Of a DNA stretch of 64,000 bases, positions 39,068 through 47,302 are shown one piece after another (position 1 is the stretch's first letter; the number at the start of each line of letters is the position of its first letter). The stretch spans positions 1 through 64,000 of the forward strand of contig NZ_JAMOHY010000008.1 of NCBI RefSeq assembly GCF_024448695.1, written 5' to 3'. Source of the stretch: Stutzerimonas stutzeri (GTDB lineage: Bacteria > Pseudomonadota > Gammaproteobacteria > Pseudomonadales > Pseudomonadaceae). Both the position numbers and the translations under genes were made by a program. The notes under the pieces were generated by a model. It had not been told where the DNA came from. It was given only the letters and a program-made list of their open reading frames with translations, and searched no databases.

Positions 39068-39285
39068 GCAGCATTCCTGGCGGTAATGAATCGGGCGGCC
39101 AGCCAAGCCGAAAACCAGCTAGGTTAGCGAAAAGTGCTGCAAGAGGGAAATCTACAGCGATGGTGCAGGTCGAAGGACCTCTATTACAGCGGTATTTTCA
39201 TTGTCACGGATGCCTTCGGCGTACTCGCAAAGCGCAAAGGAGCCTTGTACCATTACGCCTCTCTTTTTCCGGCAGGAGCGGTTGC

Positions 39286-40164
39286 ATGATTGCGGGCAGT
39301 ATGGTGGCACTGGTCACGCCCATGGATGCGCAGGGCGGTCTCGATTGGGACAGCCTGAGCAAACTGGTGGACTTCCATTTGCAGGAAGGCACCGATGCAA
39401 TCGTGGCTGTCGGTACCTCGGGTGAATCGGCGACCCTCGATTACAGCGAAAACATTGAAGTGATCCGTCGCGTGGTGGATCAGGTCAATGGCCGGATTCC
39501 GGTAATCGCCGGCACGGGCGCCAACTCGACCCGCGAGGCGCTGGAGCTGACCGAACAGGCCAAGGCCGTGGGTGCCGATGCCTGCCTGCTGGTCACTCCG
39601 TACTACAACAAACCGACCCAGGAAGGCCTGTATCTGCACTTTCGGCACATTGCCGAAGCGGTGGCGATTCCGCAGATCCTCTATAACGTTCCGGGTCGCA
39701 CTGCCTGCGACATGCTTCCGGAAACTGTAGAGCGGCTGTCGAAGGTATCGAACATCATCGGTATCAAGGAAGCGACCGGCGACCTCAAGCGCGGCCAGGA
39801 AGTGCTCGACCGGGTCGCCAAGGACTTCCTCGTCTATTCCGGTGACGATGCCACCGCCGTGGAACTGATGCTGATGGGCGGCAAGGGCAATATCTCGGTT
39901 ACGGCCAACGTCGCGCCACGCGCCATGAGCGATCTGTGCCGGGCCGCTCTCGCTGGGGAGGCGGAAAAGGCACGTGCGATCAATGCTCAATTGATGCCCC
40001 TGCACCAGGCATTGTTCATCGAAGCCAATCCGATCCCGGTGAAGTGGGCGTTGCATGAAATGGGCTTGATACCCAACGGCATTCGCCTGCCGCTGACTTG
40101 GCTCAGCCAGCGCTGCCATGATCCCCTGCGCCAGGCAATGCGCCAATCCGGTGTGCTGGCCTGA
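39286..40164 (+). CDS. dapA: 4-Hydroxy-tetrahydrodipicolinate synthase DapA
   Basis: Class I aldolase of 292 aa that condenses pyruvate and aspartate semialdehyde, the entry to DAP and lysine. The N-terminus [20 protein letters not shown], the loop [11 protein letters not shown], the motif [14 protein letters not shown] with its Tyr, and the Schiff-base Lys in [12 protein letters not shown] are all present. AGGAG precedes the ATG. The bamC gene follows 40 bp on, the usual dapA-bamC unit. Confidence 0.97.
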   Translation: MIAGSMVALVTPMDAQGGLDWDSLSKLVDFHLQEGTDAIVAVGTSGESATLDYSENIEVIRRVVDQVNGRIPVIAGTGANSTREALELTEQAKAVGADACLLVTPYYNKPTQEGLYLHFRHIAEAVAIPQILYNVPGRTACDMLPETVERLSKVSNIIGIKEATGDLKRGQEVLDRVAKDFLVYSGDDATAVELMLMGGKGNISVTANVAPRAMSDLCRAALAGEAEKARAINAQLMPLHQALFIEANPIPVKWALHEMGLIPNGIRLPLTWLSQRCHDPLRQAMRQSGVLA

Positions 40165-40204
40165 CCCATTCCGGTGTACCGGTTCTAACAATGAAGGAAC
40201 ATGC

Positions 40205-41305
40205 ATGAAGCGACTGGCCGGACTCTCGACCCTAGCCCTGATCATCTCTGGTACCAGCGGCTGTGGCTGGCTGTGGGGCGATGACGGATATTTCCGTGAT
40301 CGCGGCAGCGACTATCTGCAAGCGCATCAGATCGCACCCATGCAGGTTCCTGCCGGTGCTGATCTGCGTTCGGTAGAGCCACTGCTGCCCATTCCGCAGC
40401 ATATCGCCGACACCCGCTCCACCGGGGAATATGAAGTGCCGCGACCGCAACGGCTGGTCGTTGTCGAAGAAGCCAGTGAATTCAGCCTGCAGACATCTGA
40501 AGAGGCCCGCTGGCTGGTAGCGCTTCGTGCACCGACACAAGTCTGGGCTGCGGCGCGTCAGTTCTTCACTGACAACGGATTCCAGATTGCCGAAGAGCGT
40601 CCGCAGACCGGTGAATTCACCACTGCCTGGCAGACACGTGATCAGCTGTCTCCGGCGCTGGTTCGTAATCTTGGCCTGGGCGAAGGCGAAACCCGAGTGC
40701 GGGTACGCGTTGAGCCTGGAGTCCAGCGTGATACCAGTGAGATCTTTCTGCTCAGCGTCCAGCGTCCAGCCGGCAGCACTGCTGACGTCGGCTGGCCTGA
40801 AAAAACGCTCAACGCCGAACTTGATCGCGTACTTCTCGATGAGCTGCAGGTCGGTTTGACCAGTAGCGCGGAGCAGGGCGGTTCTACCTCGCTGCTGGCT
40901 GAGCGCGCATTTGATGCACCGAGCCGGGTAACACTCAGCGAAGCCGGCAGCGGCAGTCCGGTGTTGCAGCTCGACACTGACTTCAACCGTGCCTGGTCCA
41001 GCGTGGGTCGCGCATTGGCTGCCAGTGACATCCTTGTCGAAGACCTGGATCGAAGCCTGGGCGTGTATTACATCAACCTGGCCGAAGGCGCAGCGAATCC
41101 AGACGACAAACCGGGCTTCTTCTCCAGGCTGTTCGGCGGAGCGCCGGATCGCAAGGAAATCGAAGCCCGCGCCGAGCGCTATCAGGTTCGCGTGACCGAA
41201 GTGAGCGGAAACGTTCAGGTCACCCTCGACAAGGACCTCGATACAGTGGCTCCGGCTGATGTTGCACGGCGCGTATTGAATATGCTCAAGGACAGTCTGG
41301 GCTGA
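40205..41305 (+). CDS. bamC: Outer membrane assembly lipoprotein BamC
   Basis: Lipoprotein of 366 aa with signal and lipobox ([11 protein letters not shown], lipidated Cys near residue 20). The unstructured N-terminal BamD-binding region is seen in [20 protein letters not shown]. Two helix-grip domains cover about residues 95-210 and 260-366. BamC is a subunit of the BAM complex that inserts outer-membrane proteins. AAGGAA precedes the ATG. A strong terminator follows. Confidence 0.92.
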   Translation: MKRLAGLSTLALIISGTSGCGWLWGDDGYFRDRGSDYLQAHQIAPMQVPAGADLRSVEPLLPIPQHIADTRSTGEYEVPRPQRLVVVEEASEFSLQTSEEARWLVALRAPTQVWAAARQFFTDNGFQIAEERPQTGEFTTAWQTRDQLSPALVRNLGLGEGETRVRVRVEPGVQRDTSEIFLLSVQRPAGSTADVGWPEKTLNAELDRVLLDELQVGLTSSAEQGGSTSLLAERAFDAPSRVTLSEAGSGSPVLQLDTDFNRAWSSVGRALAASDILVEDLDRSLGVYYINLAEGAANPDDKPGFFSRLFGGAPDRKEIEARAERYQVRVTEVSGNVQVTLDKDLDTVAPADVARRVLNMLKDSLG

Positions 41306-41327
41306 TCGACTCAGCAGCCCGGTATAC

Positions 41328-41365
41328 CGAAACAGGCGAAACCATCGGTTTCGCCTGTTTCGTTT
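41328..41365 (+). terminator. Terminator of the dapA-bamC operon
   Basis: A 16-bp perfect stem (41328-41343 with 41347-41362) closed by a three-base loop, followed by TTT. It separates bamC from purC, which must have its own promoter. Confidence 0.9.
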
Positions 41366-41429
41366 GATGACAGACCTTTTTGCTATGACCTGCCGGCTTC
41401 GGCAACGTAGCGGAACCCAGAGAATCGAC

Positions 41430-42299
41430 ATGACGACTCCAAGTGCTCTTAGCCTGAAGAAAATCTACTCCGGCAAGGTTCGCGACCTTTACGAAATCGA
41501 TGACAGACGCATGCTCATGGTCGCTACCGACCGGCTCTCGGCATTCGATGTAATTCTCGCTGAGCCGATTCCAGAGAAGGGCAAAATACTCACTGCCATC
41601 TCCAACTTCTGGTTCGACAAGCTCAAGCATCTGGTGCCCAATCACTTTACCGGCGACAAGGTGGAGGATGTCGTAAGCGCCGCCGAGCTGCCGCTGGTAG
41701 AAGGGCGTGCGGTAGTCGCCAAGCGACTCAAACCAGTGGCGGTCGAAGCCATCGTCCGCGGCTATATCGTCGGCTCCGGTTGGAAGGAGTACCAGAAGAG
41801 CGGCACCGTATGCGGTATTCCATTACCTGCCGGGCTCAAGGAAGCCGCCAAGCTGCCACAGCCGATCTTCACCCCCTCGACCAAGGCGGCGGTCGGTGAT
41901 CATGACGAGAACATCTCCTTCGAGCAATGCGAAGCCGTCATCGGCAAAGAGCTGGCTGCCCAGGTGCGCGAAGTCTCCATCGCGCTCTACAGCGCCGCCG
42001 TGGAATACGCCGCTACACGCGGCATCATCATCGCCGACACCAAGTTCGAGTTCGGCCTCGATGAAAACGGCACCCTGACGCTCATGGACGAAGCCCTGAC
42101 TCCAGACTCCAGCCGCTTCTGGCCGGCAGACAGCTACCGTGAAGGCAGCAACCCTCCCAGCTTCGACAAGCAGTTCGTGCGTGATTGGCTCGAATCCACC
42201 GGCTGGAACAAGGAACCGCCCGCGCCTGCGGTACCGGCTGAAGTGGCACAGAAAACTGCAGACAAATACCGCGAAGCCCTGACTCGCCTGACCGCCTGA
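41430..42299 (+). CDS. purC: SAICAR synthetase PurC, long form
   Basis: Phosphoribosylaminoimidazole-succinocarboxamide synthase of 289 aa that joins CAIR and aspartate with ATP. Motifs are [57 protein letters not shown] and [16 protein letters not shown], then [15 protein letters not shown]. This is the ~290-300 aa class known from beta-proteobacteria, xanthomonads and fungi. The enzyme I recall for P. aeruginosa at the same locus has about 236 aa. Its length and motif order suggest a replacement by transfer. tRNA-Ser follows. Confidence 0.93.
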   Translation: MTTPSALSLKKIYSGKVRDLYEIDDRRMLMVATDRLSAFDVILAEPIPEKGKILTAISNFWFDKLKHLVPNHFTGDKVEDVVSAAELPLVEGRAVVAKRLKPVAVEAIVRGYIVGSGWKEYQKSGTVCGIPLPAGLKEAAKLPQPIFTPSTKAAVGDHDENISFEQCEAVIGKELAAQVREVSIALYSAAVEYAATRGIIIADTKFEFGLDENGTLTLMDEALTPDSSRFWPADSYREGSNPPSFDKQFVRDWLESTGWNKEPPAPAVPAEVAQKTADKYREALTRLTA

Positions 42300-42371
42300 T
42301 GCCAGTGCTGTCCGGCGCAAGCCTTGTCGACGTGAATACTTGAAAAACAAGCAAAAATCCTGGTTACAGGG

Positions 42372-42400
42372 TTCGACAAAGGCGCATGAACTGATATCAT
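42372..42400 (+). promoter_or_regulatory. Promoter of tRNA-Ser
   Basis: TTCGAC (42372-42377), a 17-bp spacer and TATCAT (42395-42400), then GCGCGCCGC. The -10 and the following GCGC are the same as at tRNA-Lys. Confidence 0.65.
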
Positions 42401-42410
42401 GCGCGCCGCT

Positions 42411-42500
42411 GGAGAGATGCCGGAGTGGCCGAACGGGACGGATTCGAAATCCGTTGAACAGGCAACTGTTCCTAGGGTTCAAATCCCTATCTCTCCGCCA
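42411..42500 (+). tRNA. tRNA-Ser (anticodon CGA)
   Basis: A 90-nt type II tRNA with a long variable arm and encoded CCA. The acceptor GGAGAGA pairs with TCTCTCC. The anticodon stem-loop is CGGATTCGAAATCCG with CGA in place, and the T-arm contains GGGTTCAAATCCC. It reads UCG codons. Confidence 0.96.
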
Positions 42501-42512
42501 CATATCACGTCT

Positions 42513-42548
42513 AAGCCCTTGAAATTCCTAGAGTTTCAGGGGCTTTTT
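42513..42548 (+). terminator. Terminator of tRNA-Ser
   Basis: A 12-bp stem with one wobble (AAGCCCTTGAAA / TTTCAGGGGCTT), a nine-base loop and a T-run, 12 bp downstream of the tRNA. Confidence 0.85.
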
Positions 42549-42712
42549 CTTGCCCTCAGAAAGGTAAGACTGCGAGAGGGTAGTTGGGGGAATCTAATGT
42601 TCCCAGCCTCTATGCATCGCCCCAGTCCTGCCCAGACCCACCTTTCAGAAAGATATTCGTTCGCAGCTACGTCGTTACGCTGGAGAGGGAGCGTCATGCT
42701 GTAAGCAGTCAC

Positions 42713-44803
42713 TTACCGCAGATTAACCAGCGCATTGACGTGCGCCAGCAGTGCATCCAGCGCAAAGGGTTTGGTGAGCACACCTGTTGAGGGCTGCATG
42801 TGACAGTTCTCGAGTACATGGCTCTGTGCGTACCCGGTCATGAACAGGACCGGCAAGCCTGGCCTGAACTGGCGACCCAGGTCTGCCATCTGGCGGCCAT
42901 TAACGGTGCCAGGGAGCCCTACGTCGGTTACCAGCAAGTCGATGGGGGCATTGGAATTGAGCAGAAGCAGGCCCGTGTTGCTATCCGAGGCCTCGAGCAC
43001 TTCATATCCCAAGCCAGTCAGCAATTCGACCACCAGCACTCGAATCGAGGATTCGTCCTCTACCACAAGTACCGTCTTGCCAGGTGTCGCGCGCCCTGAA
43101 TCGACTACAGGCGGGGTGTCATCGACCTGAGTATCAGACTCTACCGAGTGATGGGGCAGGTATAAACATACAGTGGTGCCCACCCCTGCTTGCGAGCTGA
43201 GTCTGACCTGACCGCCGGATTGCTGCACAAAGCCATAAATCATCGACAGTCCGAGCCCAGAGCCATTCCCGATGGCTTTGGTTGAGAAAAACGGCTCAAA
43301 CGCCCGAGCAAGAACGTCCGTACTCATGCCGATGCCAGTATCGGAAACGGAAATGACCAGATACTCGCCTGCGCAGAGGTCCGAATCCAACTCAGCACCT
43401 GGCCCCAGATAAGTATTGAATGTTTCGATGAGAATACAGCCGCCATTTGGCATGGCATCGCGTGAATTGATACACAGGTTCAATAAAGCGTTTTCCACCT
43501 GTGCCGGATCCAACAGGGAAGGCCACAGATCGGCCGCCAGGCGAACCTTGATCTCAACAGAGGGACCTACCGAATGGCAGAGCAATTGCTCCATGCCTTT
43601 AATCAGCTCATTGACCCTGGTCGGCACGGGAGCCAGAGTCTGGCGGCGAGCAAATGCAAGTAAACGATGCGTCAGGGCGGCGGCTCGCTGAGTGGCGCCC
43701 TGAGCAATCGACAGGTATCGCTCGATGTCATCGACTTTTCCCTGTGCAAGCCGCAGCTTCATCAGCTCGATACTTCCACTGATGCCTGCAAGAAGATTGT
43801 TGAAATCGTGCGCAATCCCTCCGGTCAACTGACCCACGGCTTCCATCTTCTGGGACTGCCTCATCGCCGCCTCAGCTGCCTCCCGGTCGGCAATGGCCTG
43901 CGCGACACGTTCCTCCAGAGTACGGTTCAACTCCTGAAGCGCTTCTTCGGCGTTTTTCCGTGCGGTTACGTCTATGGACGATCCAATGAGCCCTATAACC
44001 GTTCCCGAGTCGTCCAGCAGCGGAGCTTTAAGCGATAGCCATACGGTTGCCGAGCCGTCGGGCATGCTGACAAGCTCCTCTATTTGTTCAGCCTTTGCGC
44101 CGCGCATGATGCGCTGGTCAGTCTCCATGACATGGAGGGCCTGGTCCTTGTCCTCAAGAAACTCCAGATCGGTTTTTCCGATGTAAAAACTGGGCGGCTT
44201 GCCTATTAGCTGGGTAGTGCCCTGGTTGGCCACCAGCATGCGACCGTCCAGATCCTTCGCGTATACAACGCCGGGTACGGCGGCAGTAAAGGTTCTTAAC
44301 AGGCTTGCGACTCTGTCGCGCTCGGCTTCAGCAGATCGGCGCTGTTCGATATCCAGTAGCACGCCTGGAAAACGAATCGGCTGGCCTTCGGCGTTCAATT
44401 CTACGCGCCCACTGGCTTCAACCCATCGATAGACGCCATCGCTCTGCAAAACGCGGTACGCACATCGATAGGGGCCGCCACGCCCCATCGCCGCTGAGAC
44501 GGCCGCTTTGAGTGTTTCTATGTCATCAGGGTGAACAGGGGTTGAGATTTCCATGAATGAAAGTCCCTTTGCACACTGTTCAACAGGCAGTCCGAAGGTA
44601 TGGGCAAATCGCTCGTCGGCGCTGATGCGGTCGTTAGGTATGTCCCAGACCCAGGTTCCAACTATCGCGCCCGCATCCAATGCCAGTCGAATACGCTCGG
44701 CTTCATCAATAGGGGCGGCAGTGGGTTGCATCGAGTCTGGGGGAACATTCATACAACGATCAGTACACCTGTAGCGGCCAAAATCCGAGTATCGAGCAGA
44801 CAT
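42713..44803 (-). CDS. PAS-domain hybrid sensor histidine kinase
   Basis: Soluble hybrid kinase of 696 aa with no transmembrane helix. Two PAS domains lie near residues 35-155 and 165-285. A dimerisation/phosphoacceptor helix has GQLTGGIAHDFNNLLAGISG (His near 332). The ATPase domain has NALLNLCINSRDAMPNGG, SVSDTGIGM and GSGLGLSMIYGFVQQSGG. A C-terminal receiver has VLVVEDESSIR and LLVTDVGLPG (phospho-Asp near 627). The HDFNN subtype is common in pseudomonads for blue-light or redox input, but the usual flavin-LOV cysteine motif is not visible. No partner regulator lies beside it. The start is uncertain; an ATG at 44752 is possible. Confidence 0.88.
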   Translation of the reverse strand: MSARYSDFGRYRCTDRCMNVPPDSMQPTAAPIDEAERIRLALDAGAIVGTWVWDIPNDRISADERFAHTFGLPVEQCAKGLSFMEISTPVHPDDIETLKAAVSAAMGRGGPYRCAYRVLQSDGVYRWVEASGRVELNAEGQPIRFPGVLLDIEQRRSAEAERDRVASLLRTFTAAVPGVVYAKDLDGRMLVANQGTTQLIGKPPSFYIGKTDLEFLEDKDQALHVMETDQRIMRGAKAEQIEELVSMPDGSATVWLSLKAPLLDDSGTVIGLIGSSIDVTARKNAEEALQELNRTLEERVAQAIADREAAEAAMRQSQKMEAVGQLTGGIAHDFNNLLAGISGSIELMKLRLAQGKVDDIERYLSIAQGATQRAAALTHRLLAFARRQTLAPVPTRVNELIKGMEQLLCHSVGPSVEIKVRLAADLWPSLLDPAQVENALLNLCINSRDAMPNGGCILIETFNTYLGPGAELDSDLCAGEYLVISVSDTGIGMSTDVLARAFEPFFSTKAIGNGSGLGLSMIYGFVQQSGGQVRLSSQAGVGTTVCLYLPHHSVESDTQVDDTPPVVDSGRATPGKTVLVVEDESSIRVLVVELLTGLGYEVLEASDSNTGLLLLNSNAPIDLLVTDVGLPGTVNGRQMADLGRQFRPGLPVLFMTGYAQSHVLENCHMQPSTGVLTKPFALDALLAHVNALVNLR

Positions 44804-45028
44804 GAGGCTGAGCTTCTAGACTGCCAATAATTCAGACGGCTGGTAGTTCAAATAGTGCCCGATTTTGCCGGATGGCAGTGTTGGGCGCCGCTGCTTTTCA
44901 AGATCAGGCGAATCATGGCCAGCCAGCATTGAAAGCATGGAGCAGGTCAACGCGCGGCTCTGTTGGCAGATAGGCGCCGAGACGTTCAGGGGATGCGCAG
45001 CTTGGCTTCCTGCGTCTCAGTCATGGAG

Positions 45029-47302
45029 TCAAAGCCGGTAAGGCTCAACCTTCCACCAGGCGGGCAGCAGGTCTTTGATTCTGTGCTGGCCGAAGCGGTC
45101 ATCCAGCAGGTACACCACACCATGATCGGCGGTGGTACGTATGACGCGACCTGCCGCTTGCACGACTTTCTGCAAGCCGGGGTAGAGATAGGCATAGTCA
45201 TGGCCGTTTTCTTCACCGAACATCTGCTGCATGCGCGTTTTGATTTCTTCGTTGATCTCATTGATTTGAGGCAGGCCGAGGGTGGCGATGAACGCACCAA
45301 TCAGGCGTTTGCCTGGCAGGTCGATGCCCTCGCCAAAGGCGCCACCGAGCACGGCAAAGCCGATGCCCTCGGAGTGGATTGTGAAGCTGTCGAGAAAGGC
45401 CTGGCGCTCGCCTTCATTCATGCTGCGGGTCTGCACGTTGCTGGGGATCTCGGGGTACAGCGTCATGAACAGTTCGCGCACCTGCTGCAAGTAGGCATAG
45501 CTGCTGAAGAACGCCAGGTAGTTACCCGGAGCGCTCCGGTACTGCTGGGCCATCAACCGGCAGATCGGCGTGAGACTGGACTCGCGGTGCTGGTAGCGGG
45601 TCGACAGGTTGCGCACCACACGCACAGCCAACTGCTCAGCCGAGAAGGGGGATTCGACATCGATCCACTGGGTTTCCTCAGGCAGCCCCAGCAGGTCCTG
45701 GTAATACCTGGCTGGCCGCAGCGTTGCCGAGAACAGGGTGGTGGTATGGGCATCGTTGAAGCGGCTGGCAAGAAAGGGGGCCGGCACGATGTTGCGCAGG
45801 CATAGCGTGGTGTGATCGCCGATGGCCGGGGTGTCTTGCCGGGTGACATCGAACAGCGAGTGCGGGCCGTAGGCTTCGCTCAGGCGACAGAACAGCATGG
45901 CATCCAGATAGAACTGCAGCAGCAGACGGTCCTGGCCGGTGGGGTAGTCGGTCAGGTGGTCGGTGATGGCACTGACTGCCCGTTGTAGTGCTGCGACGAG
46001 CAAGTCCGGTACAGCGGGATGGATCTGGTAGTCCGTTTGCTGCACCTGATTAAGCTGTTCCCAGTGCCGGCTGACGCGCTGCAGCACGCCGCGCAGGCCG
46101 GATGGCACGATGCGACACAACTCATGAAATGCCACCTGGTCGAGTTCGGCGGTATACATGCCGCGCGCTCTGTCCACCAGATTGTGTGCCTCGTCCACCA
46201 GGATGGCGACACGCCAGTCGTTGATCTGGGCGAGGCCGTAAAGCAGGGCGCCCATGTCGAAGTAGTAGTTGTAATCGCAGACCACTACATCGGCCCAGCG
46301 ACACAGCTCCTGGCTCAGGTAGTACGGACAGACCTGATGGGCGATGGCAATGGCGCGGACCTGCTCGTGAGTCAGCCAGCCCTGCTGCAGCGCAGCCTGG
46401 CGAGCTTGCGGCAACCGGTTGTAAAACCCCTTGGCCAGTGGGCAGGACTCGCCGTGGCAGCTTTTTTCGGGATGCGCGCAGGCCTTGTCACGGGCTACAT
46501 GCTCCAGCACGCGCAACGGCGTGGCTATGTTCCCCTCACGCAGGCTGTGTAGAGCGTCCAGCGCCAGGCGGCGACCGGGTGTCTTGGCGGTGAGAAAGAA
46601 TAGCCGATCCAGTTGCTGGCCCGGCATGGCCTTGAGTTGCGGAAAGAGGGTGCCCAGCGTCTTGCCGATGCCGGTCGTGGCCTGTGCCATGAGGGTATGG
46701 CCATCGCGAGCGCTGCGATACACCGCCTCGGCCAGTTGTCGTTGGCCTCGGCGAAAGTCCGGATAGGGGAAGCCCAGCGTATCCAGATAGGCATTGCGCC
46801 GTTCGCGGTGTGCCTCCTCCTGTTCCGCCCAGACCAGAAAGCGTTGGCATTGCAGCTCGAAGAACTGCTGCAGGCTGGTGGCGCTTATCACCTCGACGAA
46901 GGCATTTTCGGTGTGGGTGATGACGTTGAAGTAGACGACAGCCAGCTCCAGCTCTTGCAGATCCAGCTGCTGGCAAAGCAGCCAACCATAAACTTTCACT
47001 TGCGCCCAGTGCAGCGCCCGGTGGTTGGCCGGAATCCGGCTGATGTCGCCACGGTGGGTTTTGATTTCCTCCAGACGATTGCGCTCGGGGTCATAGCCAT
47101 CGGCGCGGCCACTGACGAACAGCCCAGGGTAGCTGCCACTGAGCGGCAATTCGGCGAGATAATCAGCGCCACGGCGGCTGACTACGGTCTGGTGACCGGC
47201 GATGCCCTCCTGGCCAGTGGGCGAGGGGGTGAAACGCAGATCGAGATCCCCCTCCTTGGCGGTGAATTCACAAAGCGCGCGTACCGCCACCGAGTAGGTC
47301 AT
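45029..47302 (-). CDS. Cas4-like nuclease fused to XPD/DinG-type DNA helicase
   Basis: Protein of 757 aa in two parts. Residues about 1-165 are a PD-(D/E)xK nuclease-like region with SGRADGYD (Asp68), RLEEIKTHRGD (Glu79, Lys81) and the RecB/Cas4-type HWAQVKVYGWLL (Gln101, Tyr105). The helicase follows: Walker A AQATTGIGKTLGTL (208-215), four Cys at about 275, 282, 287 and 325 for an iron-sulfur cluster (KACAHPEKSCHGESCP and HQVCPYY), and the DEAH box LVDEAHNLVD (370-373). Motifs V and VI include FGEGIDLPGKRLIG and QAAGRVIRT. The start overlaps the FAN1 stop by four bases, so the two are coupled. Confidence 0.9.
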   Translation of the reverse strand: MTYSVAVRALCEFTAKEGDLDLRFTPSPTGQEGIAGHQTVVSRRGADYLAELPLSGSYPGLFVSGRADGYDPERNRLEEIKTHRGDISRIPANHRALHWAQVKVYGWLLCQQLDLQELELAVVYFNVITHTENAFVEVISATSLQQFFELQCQRFLVWAEQEEAHRERRNAYLDTLGFPYPDFRRGQRQLAEAVYRSARDGHTLMAQATTGIGKTLGTLFPQLKAMPGQQLDRLFFLTAKTPGRRLALDALHSLREGNIATPLRVLEHVARDKACAHPEKSCHGESCPLAKGFYNRLPQARQAALQQGWLTHEQVRAIAIAHQVCPYYLSQELCRWADVVVCDYNYYFDMGALLYGLAQINDWRVAILVDEAHNLVDRARGMYTAELDQVAFHELCRIVPSGLRGVLQRVSRHWEQLNQVQQTDYQIHPAVPDLLVAALQRAVSAITDHLTDYPTGQDRLLLQFYLDAMLFCRLSEAYGPHSLFDVTRQDTPAIGDHTTLCLRNIVPAPFLASRFNDAHTTTLFSATLRPARYYQDLLGLPEETQWIDVESPFSAEQLAVRVVRNLSTRYQHRESSLTPICRLMAQQYRSAPGNYLAFFSSYAYLQQVRELFMTLYPEIPSNVQTRSMNEGERQAFLDSFTIHSEGIGFAVLGGAFGEGIDLPGKRLIGAFIATLGLPQINEINEEIKTRMQQMFGEENGHDYAYLYPGLQKVVQAAGRVIRTTADHGVVYLLDDRFGQHRIKDLLPAWWKVEPYRL

